In this document: positions 15,698-25,300 of the stretch, piece after piece | Position numbering within the stretch: the first letter of the stretch is position 1 | Layout: the number at the start of each line of letters is the position of its first letter | NCBI GenBank assembly: GCA_964485095.1 | Contig: CAZAIB010000018.1 | Location: forward strand, 6,297 to 70,296 | Direction: 5' to 3' | From: CAYNWT01 sp964485095 | Lineage (GTDB): Bacteria; Planctomycetota; Planctomycetia; Planctomycetales; Planctomycetaceae | Length of the DNA: 64,000 bases | The notes under the pieces: generated by a model | Told to the model about the DNA's origin: nothing | The model's input: the letters and a program-made list of their open reading frames with translations, nothing else | Database searches by the model: none | Made by a program: the position numbers and the translations under genes

Positions 15698-16228
15698 ATG
15701 GGTAAGGTCAAGACTGAAGACAACAAGCGTAGCAGTCGGTTGTACGTGGACAAGAAGGTCCAGGGCACACTGGCTCGACGAGTAATCTTCCACTTCATGA
15801 TGTTTATTTTAGTGGGAGCAATGGTCGGGCTGTTCCTGCAGTTCCTAAGCGATCCATTCAAGCCTGTGCGAATGCACGTGTCGGCCTTCTGGTCACAAAG
15901 CGGTCCGTATGTGATTGCTTTGCTGTGCATGATGCCCGTCTTTGTGAAAGACACCATTTCGCTGACTCACCGCATGGCCGGCCCAATTGTTCGGTTGCGG
16001 GGTCACATTCGAGCGATTGCCGACGGGAAAGATGTCGCGCCTTTGAAGTTCCGTGATGGCGACTTCTTCGGCGATGTCCCACCGATGTTTAACGAGATGA
16101 TGGATAAGGTCCGATCCTCTTCCAACGCACAGGAAGGCCTGGACGAACTCATCCAGCAAGCCGCACAGGTTGTCGGAGCTGATGACACTGCCGAACACGA
16201 TATGGTCAATGTTGCGGCTCAGTCGTAA
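15698..16228 (+). CDS. membrane protein with HAMP-like cytoplasmic segment
   Basis: The product (176 aa from ATG 15698) has a basic N-terminus, two transmembrane helices (VIFHFMMFILVGAMVGLFLQF and GPYVIALLCMMPVFV) and then a segment reading ISLTHRMAGPIVRLRGHIRAI...MFNEMMDKVR, which follows a HAMP-like linker pattern. No kinase, cyclase or methyl-accepting domain follows, so it may be a stand-alone adaptor. Earlier starts at ATG 15653 or TTG 15644 are possible; neither has a clear ribosome binding site. The last 10 bases overlap the 3' end of the convergent comEC gene. Confidence 0.7.
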   Translation: MGKVKTEDNKRSSRLYVDKKVQGTLARRVIFHFMMFILVGAMVGLFLQFLSDPFKPVRMHVSAFWSQSGPYVIALLCMMPVFVKDTISLTHRMAGPIVRLRGHIRAIADGKDVAPLKFRDGDFFGDVPPMFNEMMDKVRSSSNAQEGLDELIQQAAQVVGADDTAEHDMVNVAAQS

Positions 16229-18723
16229 GCAGCGTTCGAATCACGGAAAGCCGTCACCGTCAGCCGCCCATCCGGCGAGATGACGCAACTGACGGCTCCG
16301 TCTCGAGCAGTCAAATACGCCTCCGCATCCGGGTAGATGTTCGCCATTACCTTAAGCGGGCTCTTTCGGCGACTACTGGCCACAACAAACGATGGCTGCG
16401 CCCATTCCTTAAGTTCAATGGTGTTGTCGTTTTTGCCACCGTGATGCGGTGCAAGCAGTACATCAACTTTGGGAATGGCCCTGGAGAGCAGCGAACGCTG
16501 ACCGCTTCCGCTTACATCGCCGGTTAGCAGAATCCGCCGGCCAGCGTATTCGATTAACAGCACCAGGCTGGAAGCATTGTCGTCTTCAAACCGAGCCGTT
16601 GCCGGTTCGCCAGGATGCAGGACGGATATTGTGACGTCCGAGTCGATGTGGATTGGCTGTCCACGTTGAACCGCCTGCAACGGAGTTCCAAATGCTTTCG
16701 CGATTTCGCGGACTTCGATCGCACCGGGTTCTTCAGAGTCTACGAATGTCTGCGGGGACATAATTGAGCCAACCGTTGTTTCCTCCAGCAGCTTCGGTGC
16801 CCCGTTGAAGTGGTCCAGATCGGCGTGCGTGATTGCCAGCGTATCCAAGTGGTAAAACCCACGTTCCCACAAACACCCCTGAACCGCACGAGTCGCGCGC
16901 TTTGAGCTGTCCATTGATCCGATATCGACCAGCAGCGTTCGTCCTTGCGGAGTTTCGATCAGAATGGACGAACCATGTCCGACGTCCAGGAAAGTACACC
17001 GCAGGAACCCAGGCTCGTGGCTGGGTAGAGTCGAAGCCAGTCCGATGGCCACCCACGCCAGCATGCTGCACAGGATGTAGTGCCGAACCCGGCGGCCCCG
17101 GGCAATGATGGACACACCAAACAAGCAGTAAAACGTCAGAACCCATCCAAGCGATGGCCCCGGCCCATAGTGGTGCCCCGCGCTCACTGACGCCGCGGTT
17201 TCAGCAACACCCTGCAATACGCGCAGTCCTGCGGAGAACACGACTGCCGGCGCGACTGTTGCGGCTGGGACGAAGTATCCGACAAGCAGCAAACTGTATC
17301 CGGCAATCATCACACAGAAGACCAGGTGAATGAGAACCACATTGATTGCCAATCCGATTGGAGCGTACAAGTGAAACGCGTAGGCCACCAACGGTGCGGT
17401 GATGGCCGTGACCACAAACATCACTCGCATGTCCCTAAGTAACGTACGGAACAGAAACCGGGTGGCTCTCCAGGCTGCGGAATCCAGAACGCTGTCCTCA
17501 TCCACAGTTGCCGTCAACTTTGCGTTTGACGCCGTCCACGCAATCGCAATCACAGCCAGAAACGAAAGCTGCGCGCCCACATCGAACAGGTCGGTTGGGT
17601 TCAGAAGCAAGACAACCAGGCCAGCGATACCCAGTGAATTTGCAGCGTTGATGCGTCGGAACCAAAGTCGGCTACCCATCAGACACATCACCAGCACGCC
17701 CGCTCGCAGCACCGAAGGCCGCACGTCGGTTAACAACACATACAGCATCACGAACGTGATCACTGTGGCTACTTCAAGCGAAAGCCTGAAGTGCAGAAGC
17801 CGAGCGATCCGCCATAGAAAGAGCGCCAGGATGCCAACGTGTAGACCCGAGATTGCCAGCAGGTGCATCGTCCCGCTCTCAGTAAACGACTCGCGCAAGT
17901 CGGTTGTCACGTAGTCACGATCTCCAAGCAAAATTGCGGCGGCTATCGGATAGACATCGGCGTCCAGCGAAGAGTAAAGAATGTCGCCAGCGATCCAACG
18001 GGCCCGATTCCTGACCCACTGGAAACTGGTTCGACTGACGGGTGTGACAGTCTGGACAGCGTCAGGATCTTCCGCCCGAACGATGCTGAGAATCCCCTTG
18101 CGCCGAAGAAACTCGCGATAGTCAAACTCGCCCGGGTTACCAGGCGGTCGCGGACGGCTGATTTGTCCGCGGACACGAATCGTGTCACCACGCTGAGCCA
18201 TCGGTAGGTGGCCAGCCACGATAAGCTGTACCTTTCCGCTGCTCGGAACCAGTGTGCCACCTTCTACAATGTGTGTCACCTCGACGACGCACTGGGTTCG
18301 ATCGACTGGTGGTAGAACCGATGTCGAAGCCTGTTCGGCCGGACGGATTGATGGTCGGGACACGATGGTCCCCACGAACTCCGTCGGCGATGGATCTTCA
18401 GAAGCTCTGCGAAAGACGTCGTCGCGGCCGGTCACAGACCAGGCTGAGTGATGAGACATCCCGCCCACGGCGATCCAAACACTCACAACCAAGACGCCGG
18501 CAATTCGGTTCCATCTGACAAACGCGAACACGATCCATGTCAGTGCAAGAACCAGCGCAAGCAGAATCCAATCTGAGTATTTGAAGTGGCTGTACCGATC
18601 GGCAAGCACTCCAGCCGCGAACGCGGTGGCAACTACGGCAACAGGCGCGCGAGCAGGACGAAAGGGAAGCGGGGGTCGCGCGGGACTTTGCGGTTCAGTC
18701 GCTTGCGTGCCCGTCTCCGCCAC
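16219..18723 (-). CDS. comEC: ComEC/Rec2 family DNA-uptake channel protein
   Basis: The 834-residue protein shows the full ComEC layout: N-terminal membrane helices and a DUF4131-type soluble domain (VRGQISRPRPPGNPGEFDYREFLRRKG is split across its middle), a multi-helix Competence domain (LLAISGLHVGILALFLW, VRPSVLRAGVLVMCLMGSRL) and a C-terminal metallo-beta-lactamase-like domain (FLDVGHGSSILIETP, THADLDHFNG, LLAPHHGGK). ComEC forms the inner-membrane channel for single-stranded DNA in natural transformation, and its C-terminal domain is a proposed nuclease. It starts 3 bases after nrdR ends, so the two are probably co-transcribed. No other competence genes are seen in the window. Confidence 0.9.
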   Translation of the reverse strand: MAETGTQATEPQSPARPPLPFRPARAPVAVVATAFAAGVLADRYSHFKYSDWILLALVLALTWIVFAFVRWNRIAGVLVVSVWIAVGGMSHHSAWSVTGRDDVFRRASEDPSPTEFVGTIVSRPSIRPAEQASTSVLPPVDRTQCVVEVTHIVEGGTLVPSSGKVQLIVAGHLPMAQRGDTIRVRGQISRPRPPGNPGEFDYREFLRRKGILSIVRAEDPDAVQTVTPVSRTSFQWVRNRARWIAGDILYSSLDADVYPIAAAILLGDRDYVTTDLRESFTESGTMHLLAISGLHVGILALFLWRIARLLHFRLSLEVATVITFVMLYVLLTDVRPSVLRAGVLVMCLMGSRLWFRRINAANSLGIAGLVVLLLNPTDLFDVGAQLSFLAVIAIAWTASNAKLTATVDEDSVLDSAAWRATRFLFRTLLRDMRVMFVVTAITAPLVAYAFHLYAPIGLAINVVLIHLVFCVMIAGYSLLLVGYFVPAATVAPAVVFSAGLRVLQGVAETAASVSAGHHYGPGPSLGWVLTFYCLFGVSIIARGRRVRHYILCSMLAWVAIGLASTLPSHEPGFLRCTFLDVGHGSSILIETPQGRTLLVDIGSMDSSKRATRAVQGCLWERGFYHLDTLAITHADLDHFNGAPKLLEETTVGSIMSPQTFVDSEEPGAIEVREIAKAFGTPLQAVQRGQPIHIDSDVTISVLHPGEPATARFEDDNASSLVLLIEYAGRRILLTGDVSGSGQRSLLSRAIPKVDVLLAPHHGGKNDNTIELKEWAQPSFVVASSRRKSPLKVMANIYPDAEAYLTARDGAVSCVISPDGRLTVTAFRDSNAAYD

Positions 18724-18726
18724 TGG

Positions 18727-19188
18727 TCAGGACCGTGTGTCGTCTCTGAGCATCGGTTCCAGCTCGTCTACAAAGTCGTTCACGTCTTTGAACTCACGGT
18801 AGACCGATGCGAACCGGACAAACGCCACCTGATCAAGTTCACGCAGCGCGTTGAAAACAAGTTCACCAATGTTGCGCGACGGGATTTCTCGTTCGAAACT
18901 CTCGTAGATGTCGGCTTCAACCCGAGCGATGAGTTCGTCGATTTGTTCGTCGCTGACAGGCCGCTTGTAGCAGGCTTTCTCAATGCCGCGACGAATGCTC
19001 TCACGATCGAAAGGCACTCTGGTCCCGTCTTTCTTGATGACCTTCAGCGGTGATTCCTCGATGCGTTCGTAAGTTGTGAACCGACGATTGCAGCTAAGGC
19101 ACTCGCGGCGTCGGCGCACGGCGAAATTATCGCTGGTGCGACTGTCGACAACTTTGGTTTCGCCTTTACGGCAGAACGGGCACTGCAT
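18727..19188 (-). CDS. nrdR: transcriptional repressor NrdR
   Basis: The 153-residue product starts MQCPFCRKGETKVVDSR and continues CLSCNRRFTTYER, the four-Cys zinc ribbon of NrdR, followed by the ATP-cone domain (VIKKDGTRVPFDRESIRRG, ending YREFKDVNDF). NrdR senses ATP/dATP and represses ribonucleotide reductase genes. The ATG at 19188 is chosen because NrdR proteins begin at this Met; an upstream extension to 19221 is not conserved-looking. No NrdR boxes or nrd genes are apparent in the window. It is followed directly by comEC. Confidence 0.96.
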   Translation of the reverse strand: MQCPFCRKGETKVVDSRTSDNFAVRRRRECLSCNRRFTTYERIEESPLKVIKKDGTRVPFDRESIRRGIEKACYKRPVSDEQIDELIARVEADIYESFEREIPSRNIGELVFNALRELDQVAFVRFASVYREFKDVNDFVDELEPMLRDDTRS

Positions 19189-19368
19189 CAGGTCACCTGG
19201 GACCACAAAAATAGACAGCACTAAGTGTAGTCGGTTGTCGGCCCTACGTCCTTCGTGAACACAATTTCAGACCGCGAGACGTAGTAGTACTATCCCAGGC
19301 GTCGTTGTTGTGGCAGGTAATGGTTCGATCCGGCACTCCAGCCGGAGGCGACGAGTCCTTCAAGCGGG

Positions 19369-19470
19369 AATATCCAATATCCAACAAGGAATCTCCAAGT
19401 AAGAAGTGACATGTCGGCCATCGCGCTAGCGACTTGAGACTTGGAGATTCCTTGTTGGGCGTTGGATATT
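19369..19470. repeat. inverted repeat in the 19189-19561 intergenic region
   Basis: Two 32-base arms, 19369-19400 and 19439-19470, are reverse complements with three mismatches; both carry CAACAAGGAATCTCCAAGT or its complement. The 38-base spacer includes CGCGCTAGCG. The arms resemble the partial sequence at 3468-3493, so they belong to a dispersed intergenic repeat family. The rest of this 373-base gap, between nrdR and the SixA gene (both minus strand), holds nothing else I can identify. Confidence 0.8.
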
Positions 19471-19561
19471 GACTGCCTGACCAGTCAGTGCCCGCTGTTG
19501 AAACTCGGTACCCCTACGTGGCGCGGATGGCGAGGTCCCACATGAGTGCTACCCGTTAGGC

Positions 19562-20053
19562 TTAGTTCAGCTCTTTGGGGCGCCAGAAGTTGACCAGGTC
19601 CGCTGAGGCTTCGCTTTCGAACTGCTTCCAGGACTCGTTGCCTGATTGAGCGTGAGCCAATGCCGCGGTGGGCATGTCAACGTGCTCGCCGCACAGGTTC
19701 GAAACCAATTCCGAGATCCCCGGGTTGTGCCCCACCATCAACGCGCTGTCGTACTGATCTGGTAGATCCTTTAGTAGCCATAGGTAGGCCGATGGTGGAG
19801 CCAGATACAAGTCGTCCGTGTAGTGGATCTCTCCGTCGTAGCCACATTCTTCGGCAATCGCCGCAGCGGTGGTTGCCGCTCGAACGGCGGTGGAACTGAC
19901 GATCACGTCTGGTTTCAGTCCTTCATCAGCAATTAGCTGACCCATGCGAGGAGCTGCCTTCAGGCCACGCTTGTTGAGTGGCCGTTCGTGATCGTCAACT
20001 GCTGGATTGTCCCAACTCGACTTGGCGTGACGCAGCAACAAGACCGTCTTCAT
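19562..20053 (-). CDS. SixA-type histidine phosphatase
   Basis: The 163-residue protein opens with LLLRHAKSSWDNP, the RHG motif of the histidine phosphatase superfamily, and carries VSSTAVRAATTAAAI and MVGHNPGISELVSNL (second catalytic His) in the spacing of small SixA-like proteins. SixA removes phosphate from phosphohistidine in signalling proteins in E. coli; many relatives have unknown substrates. It is cytoplasmic, with no signal peptide. It stands alone on the minus strand, between an intergenic repeat and the exported hydrolase-fold gene. Confidence 0.9.
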   Translation of the reverse strand: MKTVLLLRHAKSSWDNPAVDDHERPLNKRGLKAAPRMGQLIADEGLKPDVIVSSTAVRAATTAAAIAEECGYDGEIHYTDDLYLAPPSAYLWLLKDLPDQYDSALMVGHNPGISELVSNLCGEHVDMPTAALAHAQSGNESWKQFESEASADLVNFWRPKELN

Positions 20054-20132
20054 CTGTGTGATCCAAACATCATTCTACTTTAGCGAGTTCACTTATCCGT
20101 AAGTGTTCGCTGCCGCAGCAGGCGGCAATAGT

Positions 20133-21053
20133 TTACCTGTCCAGCTTGCTACGGCGATCTCGCCAGGGCTGATTTACCGTTTTTAATTTTCGATCGTGGA
20201 ACTGGGTGAGCACTTTCAGGAACTCAAGGTTGTCCCGGGCGACCAGATTTTCGCCGTTGTTGCGGACGTCGTACGTCTGTAGAACCACTTGTTCTTCCTT
20301 GACGTCCTTCTTCAGGCCAGCCCTGAGTGACTTCACAATCTTCTCTGCTGACTTCTTTTTGTCTTTGTCCTTTGCGCCAACGACAACCAGGTAATTGACC
20401 CCATGGGCCTTCGTCATTTTCATTCCGTTCATCATCTTCACACCCTTGACGCTAGAGTCTGGTGAGATGAGAACGACCGATTTGACGTCCCGGCCTCGCG
20501 GCGTGCGAGCGGATGGAGGTCCATCGGGGTAATCTTTGCGAGCCCAATCCATCGCAGCGGCATTGATAGCGACAGCTCCAATGGCTCCGATGGCCACGAA
20601 CCCCGTCTTCGCAATATTCAGTTCACCCGCATGGTGCTTTTCCATTAGGAAGACTTTTACGGCTTCCATGTCGTCACCAATCATCGCAAGGTAGTCGTTC
20701 GCCTTAAGCTTGTTCCCATCGTTCTTGCTCTTGGAACCCTTGACATCGTCAGTTGCGGCGCCGGGGCTATCTCCGTGCTTTCGCATGTCCAGAGTCAGAA
20801 CCGCGTAGCCCGCCTTCTGCAGGCCGCCAGCAATCGCTTTCCACTTCTTGCGATTCCCACCTTCACCATGCATCAACACAAGGACAGGTGATTCCTTTCC
20901 ATTTGCCGATTCCCAATAAGTCCCCACCAGGGCAACTCGTGTCGGCGTTGTCAGCGTAACGCCGGTCGCGGACTTTTCCTGGCCCTGGGCGACAGAACTG
21001 AACACGAGTCCGCAGGCGAGCAGAGCGAGAAGATATGGCTTGGAAATCTGCAT
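20133..21053 (-). CDS. exported alpha/beta-hydrolase-fold protein lacking the nucleophile
   Basis: The 306-residue product has a clear signal peptide (PYLLALLACGLVFSSVAQGQ) and an alpha/beta-hydrolase core: VLVLMHGEGGNRKKW (oxyanion region), GYAVLTLDMRKHGDSPGA and VNYLVVVGAKDKDKK (acid strand). At the nucleophile elbow, where GxSxG is expected, it reads FVAIGAIGAVAIN, so the catalytic Ser is absent. It is probably a non-catalytic or repurposed relative of dienelactone-hydrolase-like proteins. ATG 21053 is chosen because the signal peptide begins there; a frame extension to 21110 adds an untypical N-terminus. It is Lys-rich in the C-terminal third. Confidence 0.8.
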   Translation of the reverse strand: MQISKPYLLALLACGLVFSSVAQGQEKSATGVTLTTPTRVALVGTYWESANGKESPVLVLMHGEGGNRKKWKAIAGGLQKAGYAVLTLDMRKHGDSPGAATDDVKGSKSKNDGNKLKANDYLAMIGDDMEAVKVFLMEKHHAGELNIAKTGFVAIGAIGAVAINAAAMDWARKDYPDGPPSARTPRGRDVKSVVLISPDSSVKGVKMMNGMKMTKAHGVNYLVVVGAKDKDKKKSAEKIVKSLRAGLKKDVKEEQVVLQTYDVRNNGENLVARDNLEFLKVLTQFHDRKLKTVNQPWRDRRSKLDR

Positions 21054-21357
21054 GGGGCAATCTCGGAGAAACTCTTGGACGAACCGACTACTGAATGGCG
21101 CGGGAAACACAGCGAAACCGCCGGTTTCCCTTACTTTTAAGTCTACGAGCGATCCGGTATCCGGTCAATTAGTGTCTCGGCCAGAGCCCGTCGTTGGCCA
21201 ATAGACCGCATGAATAGTCGGATAACGCAAACCTGAACAGCGAATCGGCCCATGTGACACTTTTGGAACAGTGGGACACTTCACGCGTAAAACAGGTTAA
21301 GACACGATGGCTACGGACGACTAACCCAGACACAACCACAACCTGCACCGGTGCCCA
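21054..21357. promoter_or_regulatory. divergent intergenic region with a direct repeat
   Basis: This 304-base gap separates the hydrolase-fold gene (minus) from the ABC transporter genes (plus). At 21254-21281 it holds GTGACACTT and GTGGGACACTT in direct orientation, 17 bases start to start, enclosing GGAAC (21265-21269); this could be an operator or an ECF-type promoter. At 21114-21128 GAAACC and GGTTTC form a small hairpin in the leader of the minus-strand gene. CCGGTATCCGGT at 21154-21165 resembles hairpin 2 of the double-hairpin element but lacks hairpin 1. All of these calls are tentative. Confidence 0.35.
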
Positions 21358-22242
21358 ATGGACCTACAGATACAAGCCCTCTCTAAGACTTACCCCAACG
21401 GCGTCCGAGCATTAGACAATGTGACGATGACAATTCCGACCGGAATGTATGGGCTGCTGGGACCCAATGGAGCCGGTAAGTCAACGCTCATGCGGACCAT
21501 CGCGACCCTGCAGGAAGCGGACGGCGGGTCCATCACGATGGGCGACATTGATGTCCTGAACCAGAAGCAGGAGGTTCGCAAAATTCTTGGATATCTGCCG
21601 CAGGAATTTGGCGTCTACCCAAAGACATCCGCGGTGGCGATGCTGGATCACATCGCCACCCTGAAAGGTGTGACCAAACGACGAGACCGCAAAGAACTGG
21701 TCGATGCGATGCTGCAACGGGTCAACCTGTATCAGCACCGCCGCAAAGCGATCGCCAGTTTCTCTGGCGGAATGAAGCAGCGGTTCGGGATCGCTCAGGC
21801 ACTGTTGTGCGACCCGCAACTGGTCATCGTTGATGAACCAACGGCTGGTCTGGATCCGGGGGAACGCAATCGGTTCTATAACCTGTTGGCAGAACTTGGT
21901 GAGAACATCATTGTCATTCTCTCAACGCACATCGTGCAGGATGTCAAAGAGCTGTGCACGCAGATGGCCATCATCAATCTTGGCAAGCTGATGTTTGCCG
22001 GTTCGCCGGCCGACGCGGAAGCCGAACTCGCTGGCCGCATTTGGGAACGATCCGTCACGAAAAGCGAACTGCCAGAGTTCGAAGCAAACTTCGAAGTGAT
22101 TTCCAAGAAGCTGGTTGCTGGCCGGCCCGTGATTCATGTGTTGAGCCAGTCCAGTCCCGGTGATTCTTTCGAAGCGGTGGCTCCAGACCTGGAAGACGTA
22201 TTTTTCTCAAAGATCAAGAACGTAGAACCGATTCCGGCCTGA
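21358..22242 (+). CDS. ABC transporter ATP-binding protein
   Basis: The 294-residue protein has a complete ABC ATPase: Walker A GPNGAGKST, Q-loop YLPQEFGVYP, signature SGGMKQR, Walker B LVIVDEPTAGLDPGE and the switch His in STHIVQDV. The layout (ATPase of about 220 residues plus a C-terminal extension) is typical of ABC-2 type exporters. It lies 62 bases upstream of the permease-peptidase fusion and should be its ATPase partner. No strong ribosome binding site precedes ATG 21358. Confidence 0.92.
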   Translation: MDLQIQALSKTYPNGVRALDNVTMTIPTGMYGLLGPNGAGKSTLMRTIATLQEADGGSITMGDIDVLNQKQEVRKILGYLPQEFGVYPKTSAVAMLDHIATLKGVTKRRDRKELVDAMLQRVNLYQHRRKAIASFSGGMKQRFGIAQALLCDPQLVIVDEPTAGLDPGERNRFYNLLAELGENIIVILSTHIVQDVKELCTQMAIINLGKLMFAGSPADAEAELAGRIWERSVTKSELPEFEANFEVISKKLVAGRPVIHVLSQSSPGDSFEAVAPDLEDVFFSKIKNVEPIPA

Positions 22243-22304
22243 CCCCGGACAGTCTGGTTCTTTCTTTCAACTGACGACACAGCCATTACCAGCGGACGCG
22301 CGAT

Positions 22305-25300
22305 ATGTTTTCAACGTTCTTCAAATTCGAAATCCGCTACTGGCTTCGCGGAATGATGGTTTATGTATTCCTGTTTGTCATCTCGGCGATGATGTTTGGA
22401 GCCGCTTCAGTCGACGAAATTCAGGTAGGTGGAGCGATCGGCAATACCAACCGCAACGCGCCTCACGTTGTGCAGATCTTCTATGTGTTCTCTTCGATCC
22501 TTGCCTGCCTCATGGTGACGGCTTTCGTCAACGGAGCCGCATCGCGCGACTTTGCGTATGACTCACATCAACTGATCTTCACCAAGCCCATGAGCAAACT
22601 GGGCTACCTGATGGGACGTTTCTGGGGTGCTGTGGCAGTTGCAGTTATTCCAATGCTGGGAGCTTCAGTCGGTGTAATTCTTGCGAAGTACATGCCTTGG
22701 GTGGATGCCTCTAAATGGGGTCCGATTTCGTGGGGCGCCCATTTGTGGGGCATCCTGTGCTTTGCGATTCCCAACACGATTTTCGTGGGCTGCATTGTGT
22801 TTGCGATCGCCATTTGGACCCGCAGCACGATGGCTTCGTTCCTTGGTGTGCTGGGACTGCTTGTTGCCGTCGCAATTGCGAACGTGATGACAAGCGATCT
22901 CGACAACGAAGTGCTGACCGCGATGCTGCATCCATTCGGCGCAAGCGCGTTTGGTCAAATGACGAAGTACCTATCAGTTGCTGACCAGAACACCAAGTAC
23001 GTCACGCTGGCAGGTCTGCTGCTGTGGAACCGCGTTCTGTGGCTGAGTGTTGGCTTGGTAGTTTTGGGGGTCTCCTGCTGGCGATTCTCATTCTCAGCCG
23101 AGCATGGAGAACTCAGACGCTGGGTACATTCGACTTTGAGCGAAGTCAGAAGCATTGCTCCGGACAGCCGCGTCGCACAGGCGTTCTTATGGTTAATCAC
23201 CCTGCCACTAGCTTTGCTGTCCGGCTACCGCCACGATCCCACTGAAGCCGCGCCATCAACGTTGGCGGCGGTTCCGAAAGTTCACCGAAGTTTCGGTATA
23301 GGGGCCGGCCTGACGCAGCTTGTTAGTCAGATCAAAGTCGACTTCGTCACAACGATAAAGAGTCCTGTGTTCATCATCGTGATTCTGTTCGGGATCATTG
23401 AGACGTTCCTAAGCCTATCGATGAGTTCATCGGAAGGGTTTGGACTTGCTTCGTTGCCCGTGACCTACAAACAAATCAGCACAATTCGCACTTCGCTGTA
23501 CTTGTACCTCGTTGTGTGCATCACGTTTTATGCGGGGACCGTTGTCTGGAAAGAACGTGACGCAAAGCTGGATGAGGTCTATGACGCGTTGCCGCATTCG
23601 ACATGGATTTCGTTTCTGGGCAAGCTGACGGCCATCATGTTGATTGTGTTTAGCGTCGTGTTTGTCGGCATGCTGTGCGGGATCGCTCATCAGCTAGCCA
23701 ATGGGTATACGCGACTCCAACTGCCGCTTTACTTCCGTGAACTCTTCGTCCACGACGCCGTGCAGCTATTTTGCTTTGTCGTGTTGGCCATGTTGGTGCA
23801 CGTGATTTCGCCGAACAAATATGTCGGCTACTTTGGCTTCATCATTCTGGTCATCGCGAACACTTTCGCCTGGGGTGGTTTGGGTATTGAGACTGGACTC
23901 GTCAAGTACGGGCAGGTTCCCAACTACATCTATTCCGATATGTTTCGGTTCGCACCATTCAGTTTGGCTCTGCAGTGGTTTGGTACTTACTGGTTAATGT
24001 TTGCGTGTCTGTTGTGCACGGCTGCCATCATGTTGTGGGTGCGGGGACGAGAACGCGGATTCTTCAAACGAATTGCCATGGCGTGGCCTCGATGGACGGG
24101 TGGTTTGCGATTGGCCAGTCTGGCCTTCCTGCTTGGCTGGGCAGGAACCGGAGCGTGGGCGTACTACAACACGAAAGTCCTGAACTCGTACACCAACGAC
24201 GATCAAGACACGGCGCTGCAGGTCAAGTACGAGAAAGAACACAAAGCTGACGAAACAAAACCGCAGCCGCGAGTTACCGAAGTCGTGTACCACATCGACA
24301 TCTATCCGGCTCGCCGTGCGATTTCGATGCGAGGCGATCAGGTACTCACTAACAAGAATGAGGTTCCCGTCGACACCATCTTCCTGGTTCTCACCGACGA
24401 CTTTGACACCGAAGTGATGATTGATGGAGCCAAACTGTCGGACCACGATGAGGAACTGAACTACCAGACCTACACCTTGGATCCACCCATGGAACCTGGC
24501 GAACAACGCAAGATGACGTTCACTATGAAGTACGAACCGGTCGGTTTTGAGAACGCAGTAAGCATTCCGCAGGTCGTCCAAAACGGAACCTTCTTCAATA
24601 ACTCCATCGCTCCACAAATCGGATATCAGCCCGGCAACCAGATCACCGACCGCGAAGATCGCGAAGAAAACGGACTCGGCGAACCCATCATCGCGCTGCC
24701 TCTGGATCCGGACAACATCAAGGGACGGCGCAACACTTACATCAGCAACAACAGCGACTGGCTAAACGTTGAGACATTCATCAGCACATCCGACGACCAG
24801 ATCGCCATCGCACCCGGTTCGCTTCAGGAACCGCCACGCAAAGAGAACGGGCGGGTTCACTACCACTACAAGGTCGATCACCCCTCGCTGAATTTTTATT
24901 CGTTCATTTCGGCTCGCTACGAAGTCCAGCGCACCGCATGGAACGACGTCGATGTTGAGGTCTATTACCACAAAGATCACAACTGGAACGTTGGCAAGAT
25001 GGTGCGTTCGATCAAGAAGTCGCTTGAGTACTACACACAGCACTTTGGCCCGTATAAACACAAGCAAGCTCGCATCATTGAGTTCCCTCGCATCTCAACG
25101 TTCGCTCAGGCCTTCCCTGGAACCATGCCCTACTCCGAAGGCATTGGCTTCATCGCTGACATCAAAGACGTGGACGACATCGACATGGTCTACTACGTCG
25201 TCGCTCACGAAATGGCGCACCAGTGGTGGGCTCACCAGGTCATCGGTGCCAACATGCGTGGAGCAACGTTGCTGTCCGAGACAATGGCGCAGTACTCGGC

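Noticed and set aside
21154..21165. CCGGTATCCGGT as a fourth double-hairpin copy
   Set aside because: Only hairpin 2 is similar, there is no TTC-loop stem and no stop codon next to it.
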